DNA of 64,000 nucleotides from Acidimicrobiia bacterium. Lineage in GTDB: Bacteria > Actinomycetota > Acidimicrobiia > Spongiisociales > UBA11373. Positions within the stretch are counted from its first letter, which is position 1. Every line of letters begins with the position of its first letter. Below the pieces are notes generated by a model. That model had not been told where the DNA came from. It saw only the letters and a list, made by a program, of their open reading frames with translations, and did no database searches. Both the position numbers and the translations under genes were made by a program. This document shows, in pieces, positions 19,458 through 26,798 of this stretch. The stretch covers positions 28,922 through 92,921 of the forward strand of contig JBBDWO010000014.1 of NCBI GenBank assembly GCA_040902765.1, read 5' to 3'.

Positions 19458-19862
19458 ATGACCGAAGTACCGCACATGGACGAGGACGAGGTGGCGTCAC
19501 ACCACGACACACCCGCAACCGACCACGCAGCCATCGAGAAGGCGGAGGCGACTCGGCGGCAGAACGCAGGCGAGCGCAAGGTCTTCGTCGGCACCGGGTT
19601 CTTCTGGGGCCTGGTGTTTGGCGTCCTGATCACCGCGGTGGTGATCGTCTTTGCCGCGCAGAACACGGCGAGCATCGAGGTCAGGTTCCTCGGGTGGCGG
19701 TTTACCACTCCGCTCATCGTGCTCATCCTGGGATCGGTCCTGGCCGGCGTCATCATCGACGAGGTCGCCGGCTTGGTCTACCGCCGGCGCAAGCGGCGGA
19801 TCCTCAATGAACGCGAAGAACTCAAGCGACTCCGCCAGCAGACGAACAACCAGCCCTCCTGA
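19458..19862 (+). CDS. LapA-domain (DUF1049) membrane protein
   Basis: A 134-residue protein. Residues 1-45 are acidic and soluble. Two transmembrane helices (about 48-70 and 84-108) follow, with the LapA-type pattern FAAQNTASIEVRFLGWRFTTPLIVLILGSVLAGVIIDE. A basic cytoplasmic tail (YRRRKRRILNEREELKRLRQQ) ends it. The function of this family is poorly defined; in E. coli LapA works with LapB in lipopolysaccharide control, which cannot apply directly here. It is divergent from rplY. Confidence 0.85.
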   Translation: MTEVPHMDEDEVASHHDTPATDHAAIEKAEATRRQNAGERKVFVGTGFFWGLVFGVLITAVVIVFAAQNTASIEVRFLGWRFTTPLIVLILGSVLAGVIIDEVAGLVYRRRKRRILNEREELKRLRQQTNNQPS

Positions 19863-19894
19863 CCGGGTCTCCGGCTACCGCGAGTCCGAGAGGG

Positions 19895-20029
19895 TCAGCC
19901 GCTCTTCTTGCGGAACAAGCCGGTGATCGCCTCGAGGAGACCGCCGCCGGACGAAGCGGAGGTGCCGCCCCCGCCGCCGCCACTCCCGCCCAGCCGCCCC
20001 ATCACCAGATCGATGATCGGCGGCGACAT
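19895..20029 (-). CDS. Small glycine-rich protein (44 aa), unknown
   Basis: An ORF starting at ATG 20029 with a gagga site eight bases upstream. The product has an N-terminal hydrophobic patch (MSPPIIDLVMGRLGG), a central Gly/Ser run, and a C-terminal amphipathic LLEAITGLFRKKSG. It converges on the LapA gene with a 32-bp gap. Codon use fits the genome, but no family is recognised, so coding status is tentative. Confidence 0.5.
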   Translation of the reverse strand: MSPPIIDLVMGRLGGSGGGGGGTSASSGGGLLEAITGLFRKKSG

Positions 20030-20132
20030 CCGGAAAATCCTCTTCGGGGCATTCAGCCCGGGCTGCGGCTCCCTGTAACTCGGGGAGTCCGAAACTAGTC
20101 TAAGGGATGTCCGCTACAACAGGAGGCGTGGG

Positions 20133-20285
20133 GTGAGGTTCTCGAAGTTGTGGAACATCGTCCTGGCCGTATGGCTGGTGTTCTGGGGGGTAGTCACCAT
20201 GGGATGGGTGACGATGAGCTCCGCAGGCGACATCCTGGGCATCGGCGCGATCATCGCCGGCGTCCTGCTGGCCCTGGACAAGTAA
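20133..20285 (+). CDS. Small hydrophobic membrane protein (50 aa), unknown
   Basis: Starts with GTG at 20133, preceded by aggagg. The product has two hydrophobic stretches (about 8-28, NIVLAVWLVFWGVVTMGWV, and 34-48, ILGIGAIIAGVLLALDK), so it is likely a two-helix inner-membrane miniprotein. No family is recognised. It is followed by a double terminator at 20294-20352, which supports a real transcription unit ending here. Confidence 0.62.
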   Translation: MRFSKLWNIVLAVWLVFWGVVTMGWVTMSSAGDILGIGAIIAGVLLALDK

Positions 20286-20293
20286 CACCGACC

Positions 20294-20352
20294 GAGAGTC
20301 GGCGGCCGTCCGCCGACTCTCCACACCGACCGGACCGCGAGGTCCGGTCGGT
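20294..20352. terminator. Two tandem perfect 12-bp hairpins between convergent genes
   Basis: Hairpin 1 has arms 20294-20305 and 20310-20321 with a 4-nt loop. Hairpin 2 has arms 20325-20336 and 20341-20352 with a gcga (GNRA) loop. Both are perfect and lie between the convergent small membrane protein gene and the 433-aa hypothetical gene, so they can serve both strands. Confidence 0.75.
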
Positions 20353-20362
20353 CTCGTCCGGA

Positions 20363-21664
20363 TCAGGCCGTCTGCAGACCTTCCATGTAGTCGCGCAGCT
20401 CGGGTAGGGCGGTCATCTTCTCGTAGAAGAAGTTGTTGACCAGGTTGAGCAGGCGTTCCCGGGCAGCTTCCGCCTCACCCGAGTCGATACCTTCGGGTCG
20501 CGACACCCCGTCGCGCAGGCTCAACAGGGCGGCGACGATCTCCTCCTCCTCGACGCCCTCGAGCGCACGGATGACCCCGATGATCGCCCGATCCACCTGC
20601 CCGATCACGGTCTGGCGATCCATCGTCGACTCCCCCTCGATCGCCTCATCGATGGTGCGCACCACGGCGTACACCTGATACAGCACGGTCGCCGGCTCGT
20701 CGAAGATCTCCCGGAGGAAGGCGGCCTCGACGTAACGGCCGTTCAATCGAAAGATGTTGTACATGCGCTTCGCCGCCTTGCCTACGTTACGCCCCTCGCC
20801 GGAGATGTACTTGCGTACTTCCTTCTCGAGCGCCTTCACATAGTCGTCGAGTGCATCCGCCGACACGTGCTGGGCCAGCTTGTTGAACAGGGGTATCTCC
20901 TCGGCGTTGAGGTAGACCTCCTGGAAGTAGGGGTCCAGGTAGCCGTCGAGCGGCGTGATCGAACCGTCGGGCGCCTCCCAGGTGACGTCGAGCATGTTCG
21001 AGGCATTGGCGACCTGGCGACGGACCGGGTCGGCGACCACCCAGTCCAGCTTGCACCAGCCAGGCTCGTGGGCCACGTCCTTCCAACGGATCGTGACTTC
21101 CCCGCCCGATCCGTCGACGCCGGTGAACTGCCCGGTTACGACGTCGTCAGCGCTCCACGCGATCGGCGTCCCCGCTCGCATGGTCTGGGTGCCACGGGCG
21201 ACGTCGAAGGGATAGTCGCCGAACTTGACCTCGATCAGCCGGTAGGTCTCCCCTTCCAGCGTGTCGAGTGCCTTCTTCCGCAGCACCTCGCCGATGCGCC
21301 GGCAGGCATCCTCCCGGGTCGGCGCCTTGATGTTGACTCGCTCGAAGAAGTCGGCATCGCCGGGATACGTCTGGATCTTGGATTGGGCGGCGGAACCGCT
21401 CAGGGCCAGCGCGGTCTCGACGTCGTCCTCGTCCGGGATCTCCACCAGGGCTCCGATGGCACGGAAGAAGGCGATGTCGACGGGGGAGAAGTCGAGCATG
21501 GCGACGCTATGGCCGAACACGCCGGTTCGGTGGTCCAACGTGACCTCGTCTCCCTCAGCGGCGAGGTCGATGCGCCGCAGCCAGTCGGCGGCATCCTCCT
21601 CCTTGAACTCCAGACCGGCGTGTCGGGCGGATTCGACTATGCGTTCGAGATCGGGGTGTGCCAT
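20363..21664 (-). CDS. Conserved-looking protein of unknown function (433 aa), possible nucleotidyltransferase-like
   Basis: A soluble protein with no signal or membrane segment. ATG 21664 has ggagg nine bases upstream. A striking block, SKIQTYPGDADFFERVNIKAP, resembles the G-D-x-D strand of nucleotidyltransferase-like proteins, and is followed by LIEVKFGDYPF, a region with WKDVAHEPGWCKLDWVV, and a mostly helical C-terminal half (VSADALDDYVKALEKEVRKYI, NIFRLNGRYVEAAFLREIF). I do not recognise the family with confidence. It is monocistronic and lies between terminators and heptamer arrays, upstream of prs. Confidence 0.8.
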   Translation of the reverse strand: MAHPDLERIVESARHAGLEFKEEDAADWLRRIDLAAEGDEVTLDHRTGVFGHSVAMLDFSPVDIAFFRAIGALVEIPDEDDVETALALSGSAAQSKIQTYPGDADFFERVNIKAPTREDACRRIGEVLRKKALDTLEGETYRLIEVKFGDYPFDVARGTQTMRAGTPIAWSADDVVTGQFTGVDGSGGEVTIRWKDVAHEPGWCKLDWVVADPVRRQVANASNMLDVTWEAPDGSITPLDGYLDPYFQEVYLNAEEIPLFNKLAQHVSADALDDYVKALEKEVRKYISGEGRNVGKAAKRMYNIFRLNGRYVEAAFLREIFDEPATVLYQVYAVVRTIDEAIEGESTMDRQTVIGQVDRAIIGVIRALEGVEEEEIVAALLSLRDGVSRPEGIDSGEAEAARERLLNLVNNFFYEKMTALPELRDYMEGLQTA

Positions 21665-21673
21665 GGTCAGAGC

Positions 21674-21722
21674 CTCCAGTCGCCAGTCACCAGAGTCGCC
21701 AGTCACCAGCCGCCAGCACGGC
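21674..21722. repeat. Heptamer tandem array (7 units)
   Basis: Units ctccagt, cgccagt, caccaga, gtcgcca, gtcacca, gccgcca and gcacggc keep a 7-bp register directly upstream of the 433-aa hypothetical gene, starting 9 bp before its start codon and overlapping its ribosome site (ctcc in the complement). Confidence 0.75.
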
Positions 21723-21770
21723 AGCCGACCGACACATGACACTACCCGCGCCACCGTATCGCCGTCCGCC

Positions 21771-21798
21771 TCTGGCTGGAGGCTGGTGGCTGGTGGCT
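21771..21798. repeat. Heptamer tandem array (4 units)
   Basis: Units tctggct, ggaggct, ggtggct and ggtggct lie just downstream of prs (stop at 21817). The tctggct unit recurs at 51851. Confidence 0.75.
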
Positions 21799-21816
21799 GC
21801 GGCGCCGGTAGCGCCC

Positions 21817-22788
21817 CTAGACGTTCTCGCCCATGAAGATCGACGAAACCGATTCGTCCTCGAAGATGGCCTTGAGGGTGTCGGCGAGGAGCGGTCCGAT
21901 CGACAGGATGGTCAGGTTGGGCAGCTCCTGCGCGTCGAGCGGCACCGGAACGGTGTTGGTGACCACCACCGCTTCGATCGGCGAGTTCTTGATGCGGTCG
22001 ACCGCCGGCGGCGACAGCACGCCGTGGGTGGCGAGAGCCCTGACCGAGAGAGCGCCTCGCTCCATCAGGAGATCGGCGGCGGCGGTGATGGTCCCGGCGG
22101 TGTCGATGATGTCGTCGATGATGACGCAGTGCCGGGCAGCGACGTCTCCGACGATTTGGAGAGCGGTCACGTCGTTGGCGATGTCGGTACGCCGCCGCTT
22201 GTTGACGAAGGCAACCTCGGCATCGAGCCGTCGGGCGTACTTCGAGGCCTGCTTCACCCGCCCGCTGTCCGGTGACACCACGGTCAGCGGCGCCGGGACG
22301 GTGGCGGCCACGAACTCACTGAAGATCGGCAACGCGGTGAGCGAGTCGAACGGCTTCTCGCTGAAGCCCTGGATCTGCGGGGAATGGAGATCGACCGACA
22401 CCAGGCGATCGGCGCCGGCGGCGAGGAACAGATCGGCCATGAGCCGTGCCGAGATCGGCTCCCGGGGCATACCTTTCTTGTCCTGCCGGGCATACCCGTA
22501 GAACGGGACAACGGCCGTGATCCGCTTCGCCGACGCCCGCTGCAGAGCGTCGATCATGATCAACTGCTCCATGATGTGGTAGTTGATCGGGTGGCTGTGA
22601 CTCTGGAGCACGAAGCAGTCGGCCCCGCGCACGCTTTCGTTGAATCGGACCCGGATCTCGCCGTTGGCGAACTGGGATCGGTGGACGTCGCCGAGCGAGA
22701 CACCCAGCAGGTCGGCGACTTCCCGAGCGAGCGGCTCGTTGGCCGACCCGGTGAAGAGCATGAGGCGCTTTCGGTTCGGTGTCTCCAT
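21817..22788 (-). CDS. prs: Ribose-phosphate pyrophosphokinase (PRPP synthetase)
   Basis: A 323-residue class I PRPP synthetase. Visible motifs are FTGSANEPLAREVADLLGV, the ATP loop FNESVRGADCFVLQSHSHPINYHIMEQLIMIDAL, DLHSPQIQGFSEKPFDSLTA and the PRPP-binding CVIIDDIIDTAGTITAAADLL. It makes PRPP from ribose 5-phosphate and ATP for nucleotide, His and Trp synthesis. It follows glmU by 6 bp on the same strand, the conserved glmU-prs order. Confidence 0.96.
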   Translation of the reverse strand: METPNRKRLMLFTGSANEPLAREVADLLGVSLGDVHRSQFANGEIRVRFNESVRGADCFVLQSHSHPINYHIMEQLIMIDALQRASAKRITAVVPFYGYARQDKKGMPREPISARLMADLFLAAGADRLVSVDLHSPQIQGFSEKPFDSLTALPIFSEFVAATVPAPLTVVSPDSGRVKQASKYARRLDAEVAFVNKRRRTDIANDVTALQIVGDVAARHCVIIDDIIDTAGTITAAADLLMERGALSVRALATHGVLSPPAVDRIKNSPIEAVVVTNTVPVPLDAQELPNLTILSIGPLLADTLKAIFEDESVSSIFMGENV

Positions 22789-22794
22789 CGATGC

Positions 22795-24174
22795 CTACTC
22801 GTCCTCCGCCTGGTGCAACCGCTCTCGGCGCTCAGCGTACCCGGGGATCTCCTTCTGCGCGGACCGCTCCACGGCGAGTGCGCCCGGTGAGACGTCGCGC
22901 GTGATCACAGAGCCCGCCCCGGTGATGGCGTCGTCGCCGACAGACACGGGCGCCACCAGCATCGTGTCCGAGCCGATGAACACCCGGTCGCCGATGTGGG
23001 TCTCGTGCTTGTCGTACCCGTCGTAGTTGCAGGTGATGGTGCCGGCGCCGATGTTGCTGTGCTCGCCGATCGTGGCGTCACCGACATAAGCGAGGTGCGG
23101 CACCTTCGATCCCTCGCCGACCGTCGATGCCTTGATCTCGACGAACGAGCCCGCCTTGGCGTCGCGGTGCAGAACCGTCCCGGGACGGAGGCTGGCGAAG
23201 GGACCAACATCCACTCCGGGACCCACCGAGGCGCCGCGGACCACCGAATACCAGATCCGCGCCCCGTCGGCGACCTCCGAGTCGGCGACGAACACCTCGG
23301 GGCCGAGGCGTACCCCTCGTCCGACACTCGATCTCCCCTCGATGTGGGTTCCCGGGTAGATGGTGGTACCCGGACCGACCGACACCGCGGCGTCGATGTA
23401 CACCCGGCTGGGATCCGGCATGTCGACGCCTTCGCGCATCAGAGCGCCGTTGATCCGCCCCCGGAGTACGGCGGCCACGCCGGCGAGCTGCTCGTGGGTG
23501 TTGACGCCCAGTACCTCGTCGGGATCGGTGACCGCCACCGCAGCGACGCCGTCGGGTACCAGGGCGGCGACGACGTCAGTCAGGTAGCGCTCGCCCTTGG
23601 CGTTCGCCTCGCCGATGTCACCGAGCACCCGGGCAAGGGCTCCAAGCCTGAAGACGTAGGTCGACACCGCCACCTCGTCGATGGCGAGCGTCGCCTCATC
23701 GGCATCGACGTGCTCGACGATCCGGGAGACCCGCTCGCCGTCCCGAACGACGCGGCCGTATCCGCTCGGATCAGCGAGGCGAGCGGTGAGCATGGTGCAC
23801 GCGCTGCCACCGGCGGCGTGCGCCTCGAGCAGGGACCTGAGGGTGCCTGCGGTGAGCAGCGGCGAGTCGCCGGGCACCACCAGCACGGTGTCGTCGGCTG
23901 CTCCCGCCGTCGCTCCAAGCGCGACCTCGGCGGCGTGACCGGTGCCCCCGGGGAGATCCTGGACCACACTGATCACCCCGTCGGGCAGAACGGCTACGAG
24001 GTCGTCGGCGCCCTTCGGGATGACGACCACCACGTCGTCGGCGCCGGCTTCGCGGACGGCGGCGACGACCCAGGAGACGAGGGAGCGGCCAGCGACCTGG
24101 TGCAGCACCTTCGGAAGGTCGCAGCCCATTCGGGTGCCCTTGCCGGCGGCGAGGATCACCGCCCGAACGGTCAT
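22795..24174 (-). CDS. glmU: Bifunctional UDP-N-acetylglucosamine pyrophosphorylase / glucosamine-1-phosphate N-acetyltransferase
   Basis: A 459-residue GlmU. The N-terminal uridyltransferase has ILAAGKGTRMGCDLPKVLHQVAG, VVPGDSPLLTAGTL and LGVNTHEQLAGV. The C-terminal left-handed beta helix carries hexapeptide repeats and the acetyltransferase elements HLAYVGDATIGEHSNIGAGTITCNYDGYDKHETHIGDRVFIGSDTMLVAPV. It makes UDP-GlcNAc for peptidoglycan. It starts 23 bp downstream of the tRNA-Gln gene on the same strand, so tRNA and glmU may share a transcript. Confidence 0.97.
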   Translation of the reverse strand: MTVRAVILAAGKGTRMGCDLPKVLHQVAGRSLVSWVVAAVREAGADDVVVVIPKGADDLVAVLPDGVISVVQDLPGGTGHAAEVALGATAGAADDTVLVVPGDSPLLTAGTLRSLLEAHAAGGSACTMLTARLADPSGYGRVVRDGERVSRIVEHVDADEATLAIDEVAVSTYVFRLGALARVLGDIGEANAKGERYLTDVVAALVPDGVAAVAVTDPDEVLGVNTHEQLAGVAAVLRGRINGALMREGVDMPDPSRVYIDAAVSVGPGTTIYPGTHIEGRSSVGRGVRLGPEVFVADSEVADGARIWYSVVRGASVGPGVDVGPFASLRPGTVLHRDAKAGSFVEIKASTVGEGSKVPHLAYVGDATIGEHSNIGAGTITCNYDGYDKHETHIGDRVFIGSDTMLVAPVSVGDDAITGAGSVITRDVSPGALAVERSAQKEIPGYAERRERLHQAEDE

Positions 24175-24196
24175 CTTTGATCAACCTCCCATCGAG

Positions 24197-24271
24197 TGGC
24201 TGGGGGGATAGGACTCGAACCCATACTTTGGGGACCAAAACCCCACGTGCTGCCGATTACACCACCCCCCA
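24197..24271 (-). tRNA. tRNA-Gln (anticodon TTG)
   Basis: A 75-nt gene including encoded CCA. Acceptor TGGGGGG pairs CCCCCCA, discriminator G, anticodon stem GGGG/CCCC with loop TTTTGGT giving TTG (reads CAA), and T-arm GGTTCGAGTCC. Its 5' end overlaps the last 15 bp of ispE on the same strand. Confidence 0.95.
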
Positions 24272-25138
24272 CGGGGGCGGGGGCAGTGTACCCCCGGGGG
24301 TGCCGTCCCAACCCCGGTCGACCGGCGACGCGGCAGCGCCGAAGCGGCCATCGACGGCGAGCGCAGCGTCGTCGGCTTCGTCGCGGGTGACGAAGAACCC
24401 GAAGACGGTCGGACCGCTCCCGGTCACCATCGCCTCCTGACCCCAGACCCGTGAGCACTCGGCGATCCAGTCGCCCAACTCGGGGCGCACCACGAGGGCG
24501 GCCGGGACCAGGTCGTTGACGAGCGGGCCGTACTCCCGGAGTCCCGGCGGAAGGGCACTCGCCTCCAGCGCCGGGCCATGCGGACCATCGAGCCGATCCC
24601 AGGCATCGAAGACGTCCTTCGTGCTGAGGGGGAACGGCGGGGTGACCACGGCGAGGTGGTAGTCGCCGGGGAGCTGCACCCTGGTCAGCACCTCTCCCCG
24701 TCCTTCGACCAATACCGACCCGCCGGTCAGACACACCGGCACGTCGGAGCCGAGCCCTGGCGCCAGCGCCCGCACCTGGCGTTCGCCCACCCCAACGAGG
24801 CCGGCCGTGGCGACCAGGGTCGCCGCCGCGTCGGCGCTGCCGCCCCCGAGGCCCGCCGCCACCGGGATGTGCTTCTCGAGATGCACGGCGAACCGGGCAA
24901 CGGACGAGGACGCCCGCCTCACGGCCTCGACCGCCCGCCACGCCAGATTGTCCTCGTCGGCGACGAGTTCGGTGTCGCCACCCACGCTCACCTCGTCATC
25001 CTCGGCGAGGTCGACCGACACCGAGTCGGCGAGGTCGATCGACTGGATCAAAGAACGCACCTCGTGGAAACCGTCGGGCCGCCTGGCCCCGACCCTGAGG
25101 TCGAGATTGACCTTGGCGTGGGCGCGCAGGATGGTCAC
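24257..25138 (-). CDS. ispE: 4-diphosphocytidyl-2-C-methyl-D-erythritol kinase
   Basis: A 293-residue GHMP kinase. AHAKVNLDLRVGARRPDGFHEVRSL is the typical IspE start. The ATP loop is HIPVAAGLGGGSADAAATL, and the third GHMP motif is EAMVTGSGPTVFGFF. It phosphorylates CDP-methylerythritol in the MEP isoprenoid route. The GTG start at 25138 overlaps the rsmA stop (GTGA). The stop lies inside the tRNA-Gln gene, so 5' processing of the tRNA would cut the last codons from the mRNA. Confidence 0.95.
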   Translation of the reverse strand: MTILRAHAKVNLDLRVGARRPDGFHEVRSLIQSIDLADSVSVDLAEDDEVSVGGDTELVADEDNLAWRAVEAVRRASSSVARFAVHLEKHIPVAAGLGGGSADAAATLVATAGLVGVGERQVRALAPGLGSDVPVCLTGGSVLVEGRGEVLTRVQLPGDYHLAVVTPPFPLSTKDVFDAWDRLDGPHGPALEASALPPGLREYGPLVNDLVPAALVVRPELGDWIAECSRVWGQEAMVTGSGPTVFGFFVTRDEADDAALAVDGRFGAAASPVDRGWDGTPGGTLPPPPWGVV

Positions 25139-25947
25139 GCCGCAGCCGCCAGCCGGAGGAAGTCGTCGGAGGCGAGTTCCTCAGCACGCCGCGTCGGATC
25201 GATGCCGGCGGCCTCCAGGAGCGCGCCGGGGTCGTCGACCACTGTTCGCAGGGACGATCTGAGCATCTTGCGTCGCTGGCCGAATGCCGCAGCCGCCAGG
25301 GCGATCGCCGCGGGAGCCAGCGGATGGGGTTCGATCCGATCCATCACCACAACCGACGATGCCACGGGCGTCGGTGGCGTGAAGACATGGCCCGGGGCGC
25401 GGAGCACCACCGAGGCGTTGGCATGCAGGGCGACGATCACCGACGGCACGCCGTAGGTGCGGCTCCCGGGCACCGCGACGAATCGATCGATCGCCTCGCG
25501 CTGCAGCATGACCACCATTCGGCGTACCCGCGGTGCATGCCGGAGCACATCGAGGACCAGCGGAGTGCCCACGTTGTACGGCAAGTTGGCCACCATCGCC
25601 CACTCCCCCGCCGGCAGGTCGGCCTCGAAGTCGACCTTCATGGCATCGACAAACCGTATCTCGACGCCGCCGATGCCGGCGAGTGTCTCGTCCAGCACCG
25701 GCCGCAGCGACTCGTCGATCTCGTAGGCGATCACGGAGGCTCCGGTGGCGGCGAGGGCTCGGGTGAGCGTGCCCGCACCGGCACCGACCTCGACCACGAG
25801 ATCTCCGGGACCGGACCCGGCGATCTCCACGATCCGCCGCACCGTGTTCGGTTCCGTCAGGAAGTGCTGACCGAGCCGCTTCGACAACCGAATCCCATGG
25901 CGAGCCAGCAGGTCGGTGGTGGCCGAACGGCCCAGGGGCTCAGACAT
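25135..25947 (-). CDS. rsmA: 16S rRNA dimethyladenosine transferase (A1518/A1519)
   Basis: A 270-residue KsgA/RsmA. LSKRLGQHFLTEPNTVRRIVE is the classical N-terminus. SAM motif I is LVVEVGAGAGTLTRAL, with acidic loop IAYEIDESL and catalytic motif MVANLPYNVGTPLVLDVL. It dimethylates two adenines near the 3' end of 16S rRNA. ATG 25947 is chosen by homology; it overlaps the 3' end of tatD by 8 bp, so tatD, rsmA and ispE form one operon. Confidence 0.95.
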   Translation of the reverse strand: MSEPLGRSATTDLLARHGIRLSKRLGQHFLTEPNTVRRIVEIAGSGPGDLVVEVGAGAGTLTRALAATGASVIAYEIDESLRPVLDETLAGIGGVEIRFVDAMKVDFEADLPAGEWAMVANLPYNVGTPLVLDVLRHAPRVRRMVVMLQREAIDRFVAVPGSRTYGVPSVIVALHANASVVLRAPGHVFTPPTPVASSVVVMDRIEPHPLAPAAIALAAAAFGQRRKMLRSSLRTVVDDPGALLEAAGIDPTRRAEELASDDFLRLAAAA

Positions 25948-26728
25948 GCCCGAACACCCGGGCCGCGGTCTCTGTCGTGGCGGCCGCCACCTCCGACTCG
26001 GCGACTCCCCATACGGTGGCGAGGGCACGCCCCACCGACACCACATTCGCCGGCTCGTTGGGCAGGTGACGGTAGGGGGGTGGGGTCAGGTACGGCGTGT
26101 CGGTCTCGACCATCACGCGATCCATCGGCGCGACCGCGGCACCTCGCCGCACGGTGTCTCCGGTGGTAAAGGCCACCGGACCGGCGAACGAGAAGGTCAC
26201 GCCGAGCTCCAGGAACCGCTTGGTCCACCTGGGTCCACCCGTCCAGCAGTGAAGGATGGCACGGTCACTCCACCCGGAGGCGGCGAGGATGGCATGCACG
26301 TCCTCGAAGGCGTCCCGACAGTGCACGATCACCGGTAGGCCGAGGGAGGCGGCGAGCCGCACCTGGTCGGCAAAGGCCCCCACCTGGGCATCCCGAGGGG
26401 CGAGGTTGCGATAGAAGTCGAGCCCGCACTCCCCGACGGCCACCGACGCCGCGGCGAGGCGCTCGAGAGCATCGCGCTCCGCTGGCCACGACTCCGCCTG
26501 GTGCGGATGGAGCCCGGCAGTCGCCAGCACGGTCCCGGGATGATCCGCGGCCAGCCGCTGCGACGCCTCGGAGGTGGCGAGGTCGGTCCCGGGAGCGACC
26601 ACCCAGGCGACGCCAGCCGCAGCCGCCCGCTCGAGGAGCAGCGCCGGTGCCTCCGCCGCCAGCTGGAGGTGACAGTGGGTGTCGACCCAGGTCCCCGGCT
26701 CCCCGTTTCCCGTTCCCCGAGTCGTCAC
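25940..26728 (-). CDS. tatD: TatD-family metal-dependent hydrolase (DNase-like)
   Basis: A 262-residue TIM-barrel amidohydrolase-type protein. Metal ligands are in DTHCHLQ, VGECGLDFYRN, PVIVHCRDAFEDV, LHCWTGGP and METDTPYLTPPP. TatD proteins act as metal-dependent nucleases in DNA repair or RNA quality control. The GTG at 26728 gives a leader MTTRGTGNGEPGTW before the domain; this leader is encoded by degenerate heptamer sequence, so the true start is uncertain. It lies between metG and rsmA, a widely conserved order. Confidence 0.9.
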   Translation of the reverse strand: MTTRGTGNGEPGTWVDTHCHLQLAAEAPALLLERAAAAGVAWVVAPGTDLATSEASQRLAADHPGTVLATAGLHPHQAESWPAERDALERLAAASVAVGECGLDFYRNLAPRDAQVGAFADQVRLAASLGLPVIVHCRDAFEDVHAILAASGWSDRAILHCWTGGPRWTKRFLELGVTFSFAGPVAFTTGDTVRRGAAVAPMDRVMVETDTPYLTPPPYRHLPNEPANVVSVGRALATVWGVAESEVAAATTETAARVFGHV

Positions 26729-26743
26729 GACGAGCGCCAGGTA

Positions 26744-26792
26744 CGGGCGACGGGCGACGGGCGACGGGCGACGGGCGACGGGCGACGGACGA
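26744..26792. repeat. Heptamer tandem array (7 units of cgggcga)
   Basis: Six perfect cgggcga units and one cggacga lie in the 70-bp gap between the metG stop and the tatD start. Related units (gacgggc) occur at 53359-53372. A degenerate continuation (cccgttt, cccgttc) lies in the start of tatD. Confidence 0.9.
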
Positions 26793-26798
26793 CCCGCC

